A stretch of 64,000 nucleotides of DNA from Dehalococcoidia bacterium (GTDB lineage Bacteria; Chloroflexota; Dehalococcoidia; Lucifugimonadales; UBA826): contig JAPYSB010000003.1 in assembly GCA_029936675.1 (NCBI GenBank), positions 217,489 through 281,488 of the forward strand, in the 5' to 3' direction. The notes under the pieces are model-generated. The model searched no databases. It saw only the letters and a program-made list of their open reading frames with translations, and was not told the origin of the DNA. Each line of letters opens with the position of its first letter. Positions within the stretch are counted from its first letter, which is position 1. The translations under genes were made by a program, and so were the position numbers. Shown in pieces: positions 26,842-34,118 of this stretch.

Positions 26842-27843
26842 CTAGTTGATGAATGGGGCGAGGTGTCGGATAGTCTCTTCATAACCTTTCTTGGTATCTT
26901 CATTGAGTACCAATCTTATTTCATCGACACCGGCATCAAAAAACTTTTCCATTTGACCTGCGCATTCTTGGGGAGTACCGATTATGGTTGTTGCGTCAAC
27001 CATTTCATCCGTGACAAGGCTGGCGGCTTTGCCCCGTTCCTTATCCATATAGGTCTTTCTCACCATATCTGCTTCTTCCCCAAATCCGATTCGATGCATA
27101 TATTGGTGGTAAAAGACTCCCATACCCCCAATATAGAAGGAGATGTGTGGACGCTCACGATCCCTTGCAGCTTTGGGGTCATCTGTCATATAAACAGAGA
27201 CCTGGGGTGAAATGGTGATGTCATTTAAACTCCTGTTTGCAGACTCAGCTCCTTCCTTTAATTGAGCCACTGCAGCATCCATTCGCGATGGGGCTAGGAA
27301 GATAGGTAGCCAACCATCTGCTATTTCACCTGTCATTCGAAGGCTGGGCGGGCTCAATGATGCTATGTAGATCGGCAAATCAGGTCGGTGAGGAGTGAAC
27401 CTCAACTTGAATCTACTTATTTCAAAGAATTCTCCTGAATGATCTAACCTCTCACCCCTCATAGCTTTTCGAAGGATGTCTACATATTCCCTTATTCTTG
27501 TTATGGGTTTTGAAAACTTCTCACCGTGTAGGTCTTCAATAACCAACTTACCACTCGCACCTAGTCCGAGAAAAAACCTGCCTTTTGACATCACGTCCAT
27601 GTTTAATGCTGTCATTGCAAGGTTCGCAGGCGATCTGGCAAATACTGGAACGATACTTGTACCAACCTTGATACGGGTTGTAACTGCGGCTATTTGGGCG
27701 AGAGAAGTAAATGCGTCTTCACCCCATGATTCACCCGTAGTGATGCAGCTGTATCCTAGGTCGTCAGCCATAATGGCTAATTCCTTGGTTTCGTCCCAGG
27801 ATCCTCCAGGAGCCCTGAGCCCCATTATTCCAACTTTACCCAA
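26842..27843 (-). CDS. LLM class F420-dependent oxidoreductase
   Basis: A 333-residue luciferase-like barrel protein. Its opening GLRAPGGSWDETKELAIMADDLGYSCITTGESWGEDAFTSLAQIAAVTTRIKVGTSIVPVF and MSKGRFFLGLGASGKLVIEDLHG, and the late TTIIGTPQECAGQMEKFFDAGVDEIRLV, match F420-dependent LLM enzymes. Substrate unknown. Start is the TTG at 27843, with AGGAGG five bases upstream. The next gene upstream (27883) is another LLM enzyme, suggesting one catabolic unit with the nitroreductase-like gene beyond. Confidence 0.88.
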   Translation of the reverse strand: MGKVGIMGLRAPGGSWDETKELAIMADDLGYSCITTGESWGEDAFTSLAQIAAVTTRIKVGTSIVPVFARSPANLAMTALNMDVMSKGRFFLGLGASGKLVIEDLHGEKFSKPITRIREYVDILRKAMRGERLDHSGEFFEISRFKLRFTPHRPDLPIYIASLSPPSLRMTGEIADGWLPIFLAPSRMDAAVAQLKEGAESANRSLNDITISPQVSVYMTDDPKAARDRERPHISFYIGGMGVFYHQYMHRIGFGEEADMVRKTYMDKERGKAASLVTDEMVDATTIIGTPQECAGQMEKFFDAGVDEIRLVLNEDTKKGYEETIRHLAPFIN

Positions 27844-27882
27844 AACATCCTCCTTTTTGTTGATGTGAATTTATTCTATCCG

Positions 27883-28929
27883 TTATTGTAATTCTATGAA
27901 TTCATCACCGACTATTTTCATTGTGTTGGTAGCTTCCTCATGGTTTAGGTCTCCCCACTGAAAGGAAAGAAGCAAAAAATTGCACCCACTGTTACTTTTG
28001 TACTTTTCTAAATAATGAAGAACCGATTCAGCCGATCCCGCAATTATTTGTTCTTTTTCAATGGCGGTTTCAAAATTGATTGTCCATGGTAGTATCCTTT
28101 TTCCTATTTCACTTTCTACCATTATCTTAGGTCTGCGACTATTCCCACCAGGGAGCGGTTTACGGAAATTGGAGCGGTATGTGTTAAACGATTCTTTCGC
28201 TCTCAATAAAGCAGATTCATCTGTTTCTCCGATTAAGACCCGTTTGGAAACTCCCAAAAGTGGGTTTTCATCAAAATGAAACACCGTTTCAATAGATTTA
28301 TGGTCAGAGCGCGTTTTCGAATAAAGTTCATTGATTTTTGGGAGATTATCAATTGTCCCTTCCGTTATTAAATTTGCACCTATCGCTCCTGCCTTGACAG
28401 GATTTCCAGCAACCCAAACAGGAGGATGGGGCTGCTGGTAAGGGGTTATTTCCATCCAAAGGTCTTGCAGGTCATAATGTTTTCCGGTGAAGTTGACAAA
28501 TTCGCTAGTCAGACCTTGCATTATGACCTGCAAGGATTCCTGATAGATGCTGTCTGATTCGAGGGGGTTTTGTCCCCACATTGCCAGCTCGTCTCCAACC
28601 GGAGCACCTCTACCAAACCCGATGTCTAATCTTCCCTCCGTGAGGTTGTCCAATGTGCATATTTCTTCAATGACTCGGATAGGGTGATGCAGAGGAAGAA
28701 CGTACACTAACGGGCATAGTCGAATTTTTGATGTGGCCGAGGCCAAGGCACCAAGATATGCTCCTTGCACTGGGGTTGCTGTTAATGGGGAATGATGATG
28801 TTCGGCTACATGGTAGGAGTAGAACCCTAAAGTCTCGGCAGTTTTCACCAACGATATTCGTTGGTGATATTGCTCATGCAAGGGTAGAGATTTGAGGCGT
28901 TCTACGTGGTCAAAAATACCGATTTTCAA
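27883..28929 (-). CDS. LLM class flavin-dependent oxidoreductase
   Basis: A 348-residue bacterial luciferase-fold monooxygenase: FYSYHVAEHHHSPLTATPVQGAYLGALASATSKIRLCPLVYVLPLHHPIRVIEEICTLDNLTEGRLDIGFGRGAPVGDE is the N-terminal flavin and substrate region, and GSAESVLHYLEKYKSNSGCNFLLLSFQWGDL the C-terminal part. Start is the TTG at 28929 (AAGGGT upstream). It lies between an LLM F420 enzyme and the DDN-like reductase. Substrate unknown. Confidence 0.86.
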   Translation of the reverse strand: MKIGIFDHVERLKSLPLHEQYHQRISLVKTAETLGFYSYHVAEHHHSPLTATPVQGAYLGALASATSKIRLCPLVYVLPLHHPIRVIEEICTLDNLTEGRLDIGFGRGAPVGDELAMWGQNPLESDSIYQESLQVIMQGLTSEFVNFTGKHYDLQDLWMEITPYQQPHPPVWVAGNPVKAGAIGANLITEGTIDNLPKINELYSKTRSDHKSIETVFHFDENPLLGVSKRVLIGETDESALLRAKESFNTYRSNFRKPLPGGNSRRPKIMVESEIGKRILPWTINFETAIEKEQIIAGSAESVLHYLEKYKSNSGCNFLLLSFQWGDLNHEEATNTMKIVGDEFIELQ

Positions 28930-28949
28930 GAATTTTACCCTTGAATAGC

Positions 28950-29387
28950 CTAAGAAACAGGCTCAGCCAAAAAAACAGGTATTACACGGTCGGTTCTTTC
29001 TTGGTATTCCTGATATGGGGGAAATGCATCCACGGCTATGTCCCAAAGTCGAATTTTCTCTGCAGGATCAATTATCTCTCTCACCTTCATGTCATAAATA
29101 TTTGGGCCATCCTGGATTTTGACTGAGGTGTTTTCCTTTAAATTAAAGTACCAAACAGGGTGTTTAGGGGCTCCTCCTGTTGATGCGACCAATATGTAAT
29201 TCGGCCCGTCTACAGCTTTCATAAGAGGGGTTTTTCTTACAGAACCTGTTTTATTCCCAATATTTGTTACTATAATGACAGGCAGACCAGTTTCCCTGAG
29301 AGTAGTACCCTCCTTACCTCTACTTGATTCATATAATTCCACCTGTTCTCTCACCCAATCTCTTGGGCTTGGTATGTATTCACTCAT
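28950..29387 (-). CDS. Deazaflavin (F420)-dependent nitroreductase family protein
   Basis: A 145-residue DDN-family protein, paralogue of the 21163 gene. It reads PVIIVTNIGNKTGSVRKTPLMKAVDGPNYILVASTGGAPKHPVWYFNLKENTSVKIQDG, with the usual late segment PPYQEYQERTDRVIPVF. It sits directly upstream of the LLM monooxygenase (28929) and downstream of the internally deleted LLM gene. Family members transfer hydride from F420H2; substrate unknown. Confidence 0.85.
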   Translation of the reverse strand: MSEYIPSPRDWVREQVELYESSRGKEGTTLRETGLPVIIVTNIGNKTGSVRKTPLMKAVDGPNYILVASTGGAPKHPVWYFNLKENTSVKIQDGPNIYDMKVREIIDPAEKIRLWDIAVDAFPPYQEYQERTDRVIPVFLAEPVS

Positions 29388-29425
29388 TCTGTTAATTCCT
29401 TCTAAACAAGTTTTTGTTAGTATAT

Positions 29426-29848
29426 TTACCGGATTGCCAAGGCTGAAACCGCGTTCTCTTTATGATATTTCTTCACTTTATCTCTAAGCAGTGGTATTAG
29501 TTCATTGCCCCAGTATATCGCGTCTTCCACAGGATTAAATCCTCTAATCAGTAGAGTAGTACAACCTATCCTGTAATATTTCAACAAAGATTCGGCTACT
29601 TGTTCCGGAGTGCCGACAAGTGCGGTGCTGTTCCCGGTTCCTCCAGTAGCCGCGTGCATGGCCACTATAAATCCATCTGCTGCACTGGATTTATAACCGA
29701 CCCAAACTTTATCAAAGCCATTGTTTTCATGGGCCTTGGCAAAATGAATTATATGTTTACTGTTTACTCCGTTTCCAATAACACTGACTTGATTTCTACG
29801 GGAATTACCCTTTTCTGCCCCTGCCATTCCAATGATTTCTAAACTCAT
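29426..29848 (-). pseudogene. LLM class (SsuD-like) monooxygenase with large internal deletion
   Basis: The 140 residues consist of the first ~65 and last ~75 residues of an alkanesulfonate-monooxygenase-type LLM protein joined in frame. The front (MSLEIIGMAG... FDKVWVGYKSSAADGFIVAM) corresponds to the barrel start, and the back (GNSTALVGTPEQVAESLLKYY... LIRGFNPVEDAIYWGNELIP) to the family C-terminus. About 230 middle residues, most of the barrel and flavin site, are missing. Junction near 29645-29655. The reading frame and ribosome-binding site (GAGG) are intact, so a short protein may still be made, but it cannot be an active monooxygenase. Confidence 0.7.
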
Positions 29849-29863
29849 CTTTTGATCCTCATA

Positions 29864-30835
29864 TTAATCTTTCCAATCATTTCCTTGGGATATTTCATTT
29901 ACGATTTTTTCTGAGTAAACCCATAATTTTTCTGCCATTACTTGATCTTTTCCGTGTGTCGAAGCTTCCTTTATGTTGCAGTTTGAAAAATATTTTCCGT
30001 TGACCCTTTTGAGATCTGGATGAGCACTGACATATATTTGAGTGGCGGCTCCCTCGTGAACATTTTTGAAAAGCAATTTTTCTATTATGATTGATCCATA
30101 CTTGATGACAGGATTGTAATGTCGTAGCAGATTAGTCCTGATAACGCCTGGGTGGACAGCGTTGGCTGTCTGGTTAGTGGTTTGGAGCCGTTTGGCCAGT
30201 TCAATAGCGAACAAGAGATTCGCTAGTTTGGAGTGACCATAAGCTTTCTGGGGGCTGTAATGTTTGTTGCCAGAAAAATTATCGAACTGAATCCCATCGT
30301 GATAAGAAAATACTTTGTGCGCGGAGCTTGATACAACAGTTACTCGTGCTTTGTTCGTCAGAATCGGACCCAATAGGCTGACTAGCATAAAATGACCAAT
30401 ATGATTGGTCAAAAATTGTAGTTCCACACCATGTTTTTGTTGCAACTTGGGCAGTGCCATGATCCCAGCATTGCAAATTATAGAATCTATCTGAGTGCCT
30501 GATCTAACCAAATCTTCAGCGGATTGGGTAATCGAACTAGGTTCTGAAAGGTCGCACTCTAGAGGGATGAACTGCTCATTTGCGACTGACCTTACTGAGT
30601 TAGCTTTCTCAATTGTTCTAGCCATTCCAATGACGGTAGCTCCCCTGAGAGACAGAACTCTTACTGTTTCCAACCCTAGGCCAGAATTGGCTCCAGTGAC
30701 CACGATTGTTTTGTTTTTGAGGTCGAGTGACTTCGTTGCTTCTTCTCCAGTTGTGTGAAATCCCAAACCGTTGGCTCCAACCTTGCTGAAACGATCCATA
30801 AAGGGAATTCGTGAGCTAGCCAATGTTTCTAACAA
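29864..30835 (-). CDS. SDR family oxidoreductase (retinol dehydrogenase-like)
   Basis: A 323-residue short-chain dehydrogenase of the WWOX/retinol-dehydrogenase type: TGANSGLGLETVRVLSLRGATVIGMAR (cofactor motif), SIICNAGIMALP, catalytic VSSSAHKV and YGHSKLANLLFAIELAKRL (Tyr and Lys) and AVHPGVIRTNLL. NADP(H) is likely because of the Arg after the second strand. About 35 extra N-terminal residues precede the fold; the true start could also be the ATG at residue 13. It precedes the deleted LLM gene by 15 bases. Substrate unknown. Confidence 0.85.
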   Translation of the reverse strand: MLETLASSRIPFMDRFSKVGANGLGFHTTGEEATKSLDLKNKTIVVTGANSGLGLETVRVLSLRGATVIGMARTIEKANSVRSVANEQFIPLECDLSEPSSITQSAEDLVRSGTQIDSIICNAGIMALPKLQQKHGVELQFLTNHIGHFMLVSLLGPILTNKARVTVVSSSAHKVFSYHDGIQFDNFSGNKHYSPQKAYGHSKLANLLFAIELAKRLQTTNQTANAVHPGVIRTNLLRHYNPVIKYGSIIIEKLLFKNVHEGAATQIYVSAHPDLKRVNGKYFSNCNIKEASTHGKDQVMAEKLWVYSEKIVNEISQGNDWKD

Positions 30836-30868
30836 TTATTGGTCTCTGTTGCATGCTCTAATTGAGTT

Positions 30869-31360
30869 TTAATATTCATACACTGCACACTTCTCGCAAA
30901 TTTGTTCCGGAATAAGGCCTACTGAAATTAGAAATTTGAAGACCTTACATCCGAAGCAGTAACCCATTACGGCCTCCAGAAATGCAAATGCACTCAGAAT
31001 GGATAGTAAAACTATACTCATAACGTTTAGACCAATTAGCCATAAGGTTAAAATTGATATGGAAAATACCAACCCAATACTTTGGGCAAAACGCTTGGGT
31101 GGGCCCGGAACTAATTTTTCTTCAAAATTCAATTTGGGAACCAAAATCTTGGTAACGACTAAAGCCAACGGACTTACTTTTGGCCCAAATAAAACTCTGA
31201 CCAAAAATCCATAAACCATTACCGACAAGATTATCAAAACGAAGGTTACTTCCAATCTGATTAATCCAATAGATATAAGTGACATCAATAGCACACCAGA
31301 GGCAACTAGTCGTGCTGCTGGTTCATTGATCAATTCTGGGAACGAAAAAAACTTCTTCAT
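30869..31360 (-). CDS. DUF4395 family membrane protein
   Basis: A 163-residue protein with four predicted membrane helices (about residues 17-35, 38-56, 87-105, 110-128) and the C-terminal cluster YCFGCKVFKFLISVGLIP followed by EQICEKCAVY. Cysteine pairs CFGC and CEKC are typical of the family, which is often encoded with thiol or sulfur redox genes. It is directly downstream (13 bases) of the peroxiredoxin gene, so both are probably co-transcribed under the Cys-codon leader upstream. Role unproven; a membrane thiol-transfer role is a reasonable inference. Confidence 0.85.
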   Translation of the reverse strand: MKKFFSFPELINEPAARLVASGVLLMSLISIGLIRLEVTFVLIILSVMVYGFLVRVLFGPKVSPLALVVTKILVPKLNFEEKLVPGPPKRFAQSIGLVFSISILTLWLIGLNVMSIVLLSILSAFAFLEAVMGYCFGCKVFKFLISVGLIPEQICEKCAVYEY

Positions 31361-31373
31361 ATCTACCCGAGCC

Positions 31374-32027
31374 TTATAAATTAGGCTGAGGGGTGGTTCG
31401 AAGGTATTCTTTTACTATTGTGTGCCCTTTCGGAAATTTGCTAGGAATGTCTTTGGTGGCTACGGCTGGTACAACTATGCAATCTTGTCCATCTTCCCAG
31501 TCAGCAGGCGTAGCGACTTGGTAGTTGGCCGTAAGTTGAAGGGAATCTAAAACTCGCAGAATTTCGCTGAAATTTCTTCCCGTAGATGCAGGGTAGGATA
31601 TGATTAATTTTACCAATTTGTCGGGTCCAATAATGAAAACGGACCTAACTGTTAAAGTATCGTTTGCATTCGGATGGATCATCCCATAGGCATCTGCTAT
31701 CTCTTTCTTGGGATCTTCTACAAGAGGGAAGTCGACATTAGCATTCTGGGTTTCATTTACGTCTTTTATCCATTCAATATGTGATTCCAGGGGAGTCAAA
31801 TTGGCTTTTGTACCAACACTCACTACTAACACCTTCGCGCCCCTTTTAGTGAATTCTGATTTTAGGTTCGCCACCCTTCCTATTTCGGTGGTGCACACTG
31901 GGGTGAAGTCGGCTGGGTGAGACATGAATACACCCCATTGGGTGCCAAGCCACTCATGAAAAGTTATTTGACCCTGGGTTGTATTTGCTGTGAAGTTTGG
32001 GGCTTCGTCTCCAATTCTTAAACTCAT
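31374..32027 (-). CDS. Peroxiredoxin (1-Cys, Prx6 type)
   Basis: A 217-residue Prx6-type thiol peroxidase. The peroxidatic Cys is Cys45 in SHPADFTPVCTTEIG, Thr42 and the Arg in TVRSVFIIGPD complete the site, and the C-terminal arm (WEDGQDCIVVP...IVKEYLRTT) matches the dimerisation and late-Cys region of archaeal-type enzymes. It reduces hydroperoxides with electrons from thiols. The ribosome-binding site TAGGAGG is 6 bases before ATG and immediately follows the terminator stem at 32043-32070. It leads the operon with DUF4395. Confidence 0.93.
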   Translation of the reverse strand: MSLRIGDEAPNFTANTTQGQITFHEWLGTQWGVFMSHPADFTPVCTTEIGRVANLKSEFTKRGAKVLVVSVGTKANLTPLESHIEWIKDVNETQNANVDFPLVEDPKKEIADAYGMIHPNANDTLTVRSVFIIGPDKLVKLIISYPASTGRNFSEILRVLDSLQLTANYQVATPADWEDGQDCIVVPAVATKDIPSKFPKGHTIVKEYLRTTPQPNL

Positions 32028-32101
32028 TTTATCCTCCTAATGAAAAGACCCCGCTTCAGCGGGGTCTTTTACTTGATCAACTAGTCTTAATTAATCAACG
32101 A
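32028..32101 (-). promoter_or_regulatory. Attenuator region between leader ORF and peroxiredoxin
   Basis: In the 302-base gap between the peroxiredoxin start (32027) and the + strand membrane gene (32330), the minus-strand order is promoter, 21-codon leader ORF, this spacer, terminator stem, ribosome-binding site. The leader's final codons (CGGGGT, 32112-32107) can pair perfectly with ACCCCG (32065-32060) in the 5' arm of the terminator. The same codons can instead pair with CCGACC (32127-32122) just upstream. The two structures exclude each other, as in amino-acid attenuators. Nothing else recognisable occupies the gap. Confidence 0.6.
32043..32070 (-). terminator. Perfect terminator stem directly before the peroxiredoxin ribosome-binding site
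   Basis: AAAAGACCCCGC / GCGGGGTCTTTT form a perfect 12-bp stem with a four-base loop, with four T closing the minus-strand transcript. It lies 16 bases upstream of the peroxiredoxin ATG and 31 bases past the leader ORF stop. It cannot terminate a protein-coding operon from upstream, because none reads into it from the minus strand except the short leader, so an attenuator role is more likely than an ordinary operon end. Confidence 0.85.
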
Positions 32102-32167
32102 TCAATACCCCGATCCTCGTGGGTCGGTACAACAAGAACAGTTGCATGTGCATATTAAATCATTCAT
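32102..32167 (-). CDS. Cys-rich leader peptide upstream of peroxiredoxin (21 codons)
   Basis: A 21-codon ORF starting with ATG at 32167. Residues 6-13 read CTCNCSCC, five cysteines in eight codons, followed by TDPRGSGY. The last codons overlap the region that can pair with the terminator arm. No ribosome-binding site is present; the promoter candidate (32178-32207) would start transcription three to four bases before the ATG, so translation may be leaderless. The position before a terminator stem and a thiol-peroxidase operon is that of a cysteine-sensing leader peptide. The peptide may also be a small metal-binding protein. Confidence 0.6.
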   Translation of the reverse strand: MNDLICTCNCSCCTDPRGSGY

Positions 32168-32177
32168 TTCAGTGACA

Positions 32178-32207
32178 ATCGTAAAACACTTGCCAATAAG
32201 TTTTCAA
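32178..32207 (-). promoter_or_regulatory. Candidate promoter of the leader ORF-peroxiredoxin operon
   Basis: On the minus strand TTGAAA (32207-32202) and TACGAT (32183-32178) are 18 bases apart. The leader ORF ATG follows ten bases after the -10, giving a 5' leader of about three or four bases. It matches the layout at 8252-8280. Confidence 0.42.
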
Positions 32208-32329
32208 GGGTTGCAAGTCCAAAAGTTATTGGCATCGTTTATCTTTTCTTATGCTGGATGAGTGAATTAAGATGATTGTGCTTTAGAGTTAGATCTTTGA
32301 TATAGAGTTACTATTCGAGGTTTTGGATA

Positions 32330-32875
32330 ATGACCGTTTCGGCCTTAATAGTACTGGTTTTGAGGATAATTCTCCCGTTAACGATTTTTAAAAAAAGAAT
32401 TACGGGTGCGATATTATCGATGGCGTTGGACATGCTGGACGTTGTGATAGTGGACGCCTTGCAGGCGGGGTTTGGGGAGCCTGCAGTCGGATTTGGCGAA
32501 AATTATCAAATGTTCGACAAATGGCTTGATATGTATTACTTGTCGATTGAAGCCGTGGTTTGTTTGGGCTGGCCCAACCGTCTTGCAAAGGTAGCGGGAA
32601 TTTCGCTCTTTTTATTTAGATTGGCAGGGATTACTGCTTTTGAGATAACAGGCGAAGAATTCCGGAAACTTATTTTCTTCTTTCCAAATCTCTTTGAAAA
32701 CTTTTTCCTGTATTACATAATTTGTGAGCGATTTGCTCCGCGTCTCATACCGACAAAAATTAAATCATTGTTGATCGTTTTGCTAATTCTCTACCTGCCA
32801 AAATTTGCCCAAGAGTATGTTTTGCATTTTGCGGAAATAAAACCCTGGCAATGGATTAGGGCAAATATACTTTAA
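32330..32875 (+). CDS. Multi-pass membrane protein of unknown function
   Basis: A 181-residue hydrophobic protein with about five predicted helices (about residues 3-18, 27-45, 65-85, 90-105, 140-158) and charged loops (EFRKLIFFFPNLFENFF, PKFAQEYVLHFAEIKPW). GAGG lies about ten bases before the ATG. No motif or family that I can name. It is divergent from the leader-peroxiredoxin operon, so both share the 32168-32329 intergenic region, and convergent with the LLM gene ending at 32892. Confidence 0.72.
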   Translation: MTVSALIVLVLRIILPLTIFKKRITGAILSMALDMLDVVIVDALQAGFGEPAVGFGENYQMFDKWLDMYYLSIEAVVCLGWPNRLAKVAGISLFLFRLAGITAFEITGEEFRKLIFFFPNLFENFFLYYIICERFAPRLIPTKIKSLLIVLLILYLPKFAQEYVLHFAEIKPWQWIRANIL

Positions 32876-32891
32876 TATATATCATATGAGA

Positions 32892-34091
32892 CTACGGTTT
32901 AGACTTTTCGCCTTCATAGCCTTGAGTTTCCATTATTTCGGCTGAACGGTTATTAGAATTTATCTTATTCATAACGGCTTCCCGCGCTCGAGTCCAAGTT
33001 TCCCTGTTGGTTGTTACAAATTGATATGAATCTCTGTAATCATCTATCAGCCCGTTGATCTCAGGCACGACGTACCTAGCTACTAAATCCCAGCTTTTAA
33101 GCGTATTTTCCCGGTTTGCCCAGTCATGAACAAATCCTATAACGCAACCAAAACCACCCGTAATAGAAATCATTTCTTTTATTTTGGCAACTAAATCATC
33201 AGGAGTGCCTATAACCGCAGTGCTTCCTTCAGAGAACGCGACTGCGTCAACTGCATCATCTGGTGTTTTATATGTGATCCCTTCATCAGGGTTCAAAGCA
33301 GCCACACTGTATTCATTGTTGTGTTTAAATAAGCCTTCTTTAGCTTGTTCCCTTGCGTCTTCCCGGGTTTCTGCTATGTGCCAATTCATTACAATTCGCC
33401 AATTTTTTCTTTCCACTGTATTTCCATGCTCTTTTGCTGACTCCTCTGCAAAACTCCACTGTGTAGGCAAGGATCTCATGCCTGCTGGCACCATTGCTCC
33501 GATAGATAAAACTCCTGCCTGATGCTTTCCAGCGAGTGTCATACCTGATGGACTAACCATTGAGGCGACAGCAAATTCCATGTCTCTTTGAAGAGGTCGT
33601 AAATGTAGCTTTGCGTCTCTAAGCTTGAACCAATCTGATTCGTAACTGAATCTATCTTCACCGTTCAATAGTTTCCTGATTATTCCCATAGCTTCATCCT
33701 GGCGGTCTCTGAGTAGCATCGGATCCAAACCCAATGTGTGGGCATCAGATGGTAAAGCGCCAGGTCCTGAACCAAAAATCAGCCGGCCTCTGGATTGGTG
33801 ATCTAACTGTACTAATCTTTGTGCAACCATGAATGGGTGATGATACGGCAGCGATATGACTCCAGTGCCTAGTTTAATTCTCTGAGTTCTTTCAGCCGCA
33901 GCCGCGAGAAATAACTCAGGGGATGCTATTATTTCCCATCCGGTGGAGTGATGTTCGCCGCACCAGAATTCGTCATATCCAAGCTCATCTAGATGGCTCA
34001 CGAATTTGAGATCATTTTGGAGTTGTAAAGTAGGATTTTCTCTAATTGGATGATGGGGTGCTAAAAAGGCCCCAAAGCGCATATCTGACAT
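32892..34091 (-). CDS. LLM class flavin-dependent oxidoreductase (limonene-monooxygenase-like)
   Basis: A 399-residue luciferase-fold monooxygenase: RFGAFLAPHHPIRENPTLQLQNDLKFVSHLDELGYDEFWCGEHHSTGWE (N-terminal strand and loop), QRLVQLDHQSRGRLIFGSGPGALPSDAHTLG (flavin-phosphate region), GSTAVIGTPDDLVAKIKEMISITGGFGCVIGFVHDW. Length and sequence style match flavin-dependent terpene or related monooxygenases. Start ATG at 34091 has AAGG upstream. First gene after the aldolase and CoA-transferase genes on the same strand, so part of a catabolic block. Confidence 0.88.
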   Translation of the reverse strand: MSDMRFGAFLAPHHPIRENPTLQLQNDLKFVSHLDELGYDEFWCGEHHSTGWEIIASPELFLAAAAERTQRIKLGTGVISLPYHHPFMVAQRLVQLDHQSRGRLIFGSGPGALPSDAHTLGLDPMLLRDRQDEAMGIIRKLLNGEDRFSYESDWFKLRDAKLHLRPLQRDMEFAVASMVSPSGMTLAGKHQAGVLSIGAMVPAGMRSLPTQWSFAEESAKEHGNTVERKNWRIVMNWHIAETREDAREQAKEGLFKHNNEYSVAALNPDEGITYKTPDDAVDAVAFSEGSTAVIGTPDDLVAKIKEMISITGGFGCVIGFVHDWANRENTLKSWDLVARYVVPEINGLIDDYRDSYQFVTTNRETWTRAREAVMNKINSNNRSAEIMETQGYEGEKSKP

Positions 34092-34118
34092 GTCAAACCT
34101 TTCTTATTTTATGTATTG

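Noticed and set aside
32104-32160. Alternative 20-codon frame (starting MHMQLF) overlapping the Cys leader
   Set aside because: Same strand, other frame, with two in-line Met but no signal. The Cys-codon cluster, stop position before the pairing spacer and promoter spacing favour the other frame; kept only as an alternative.
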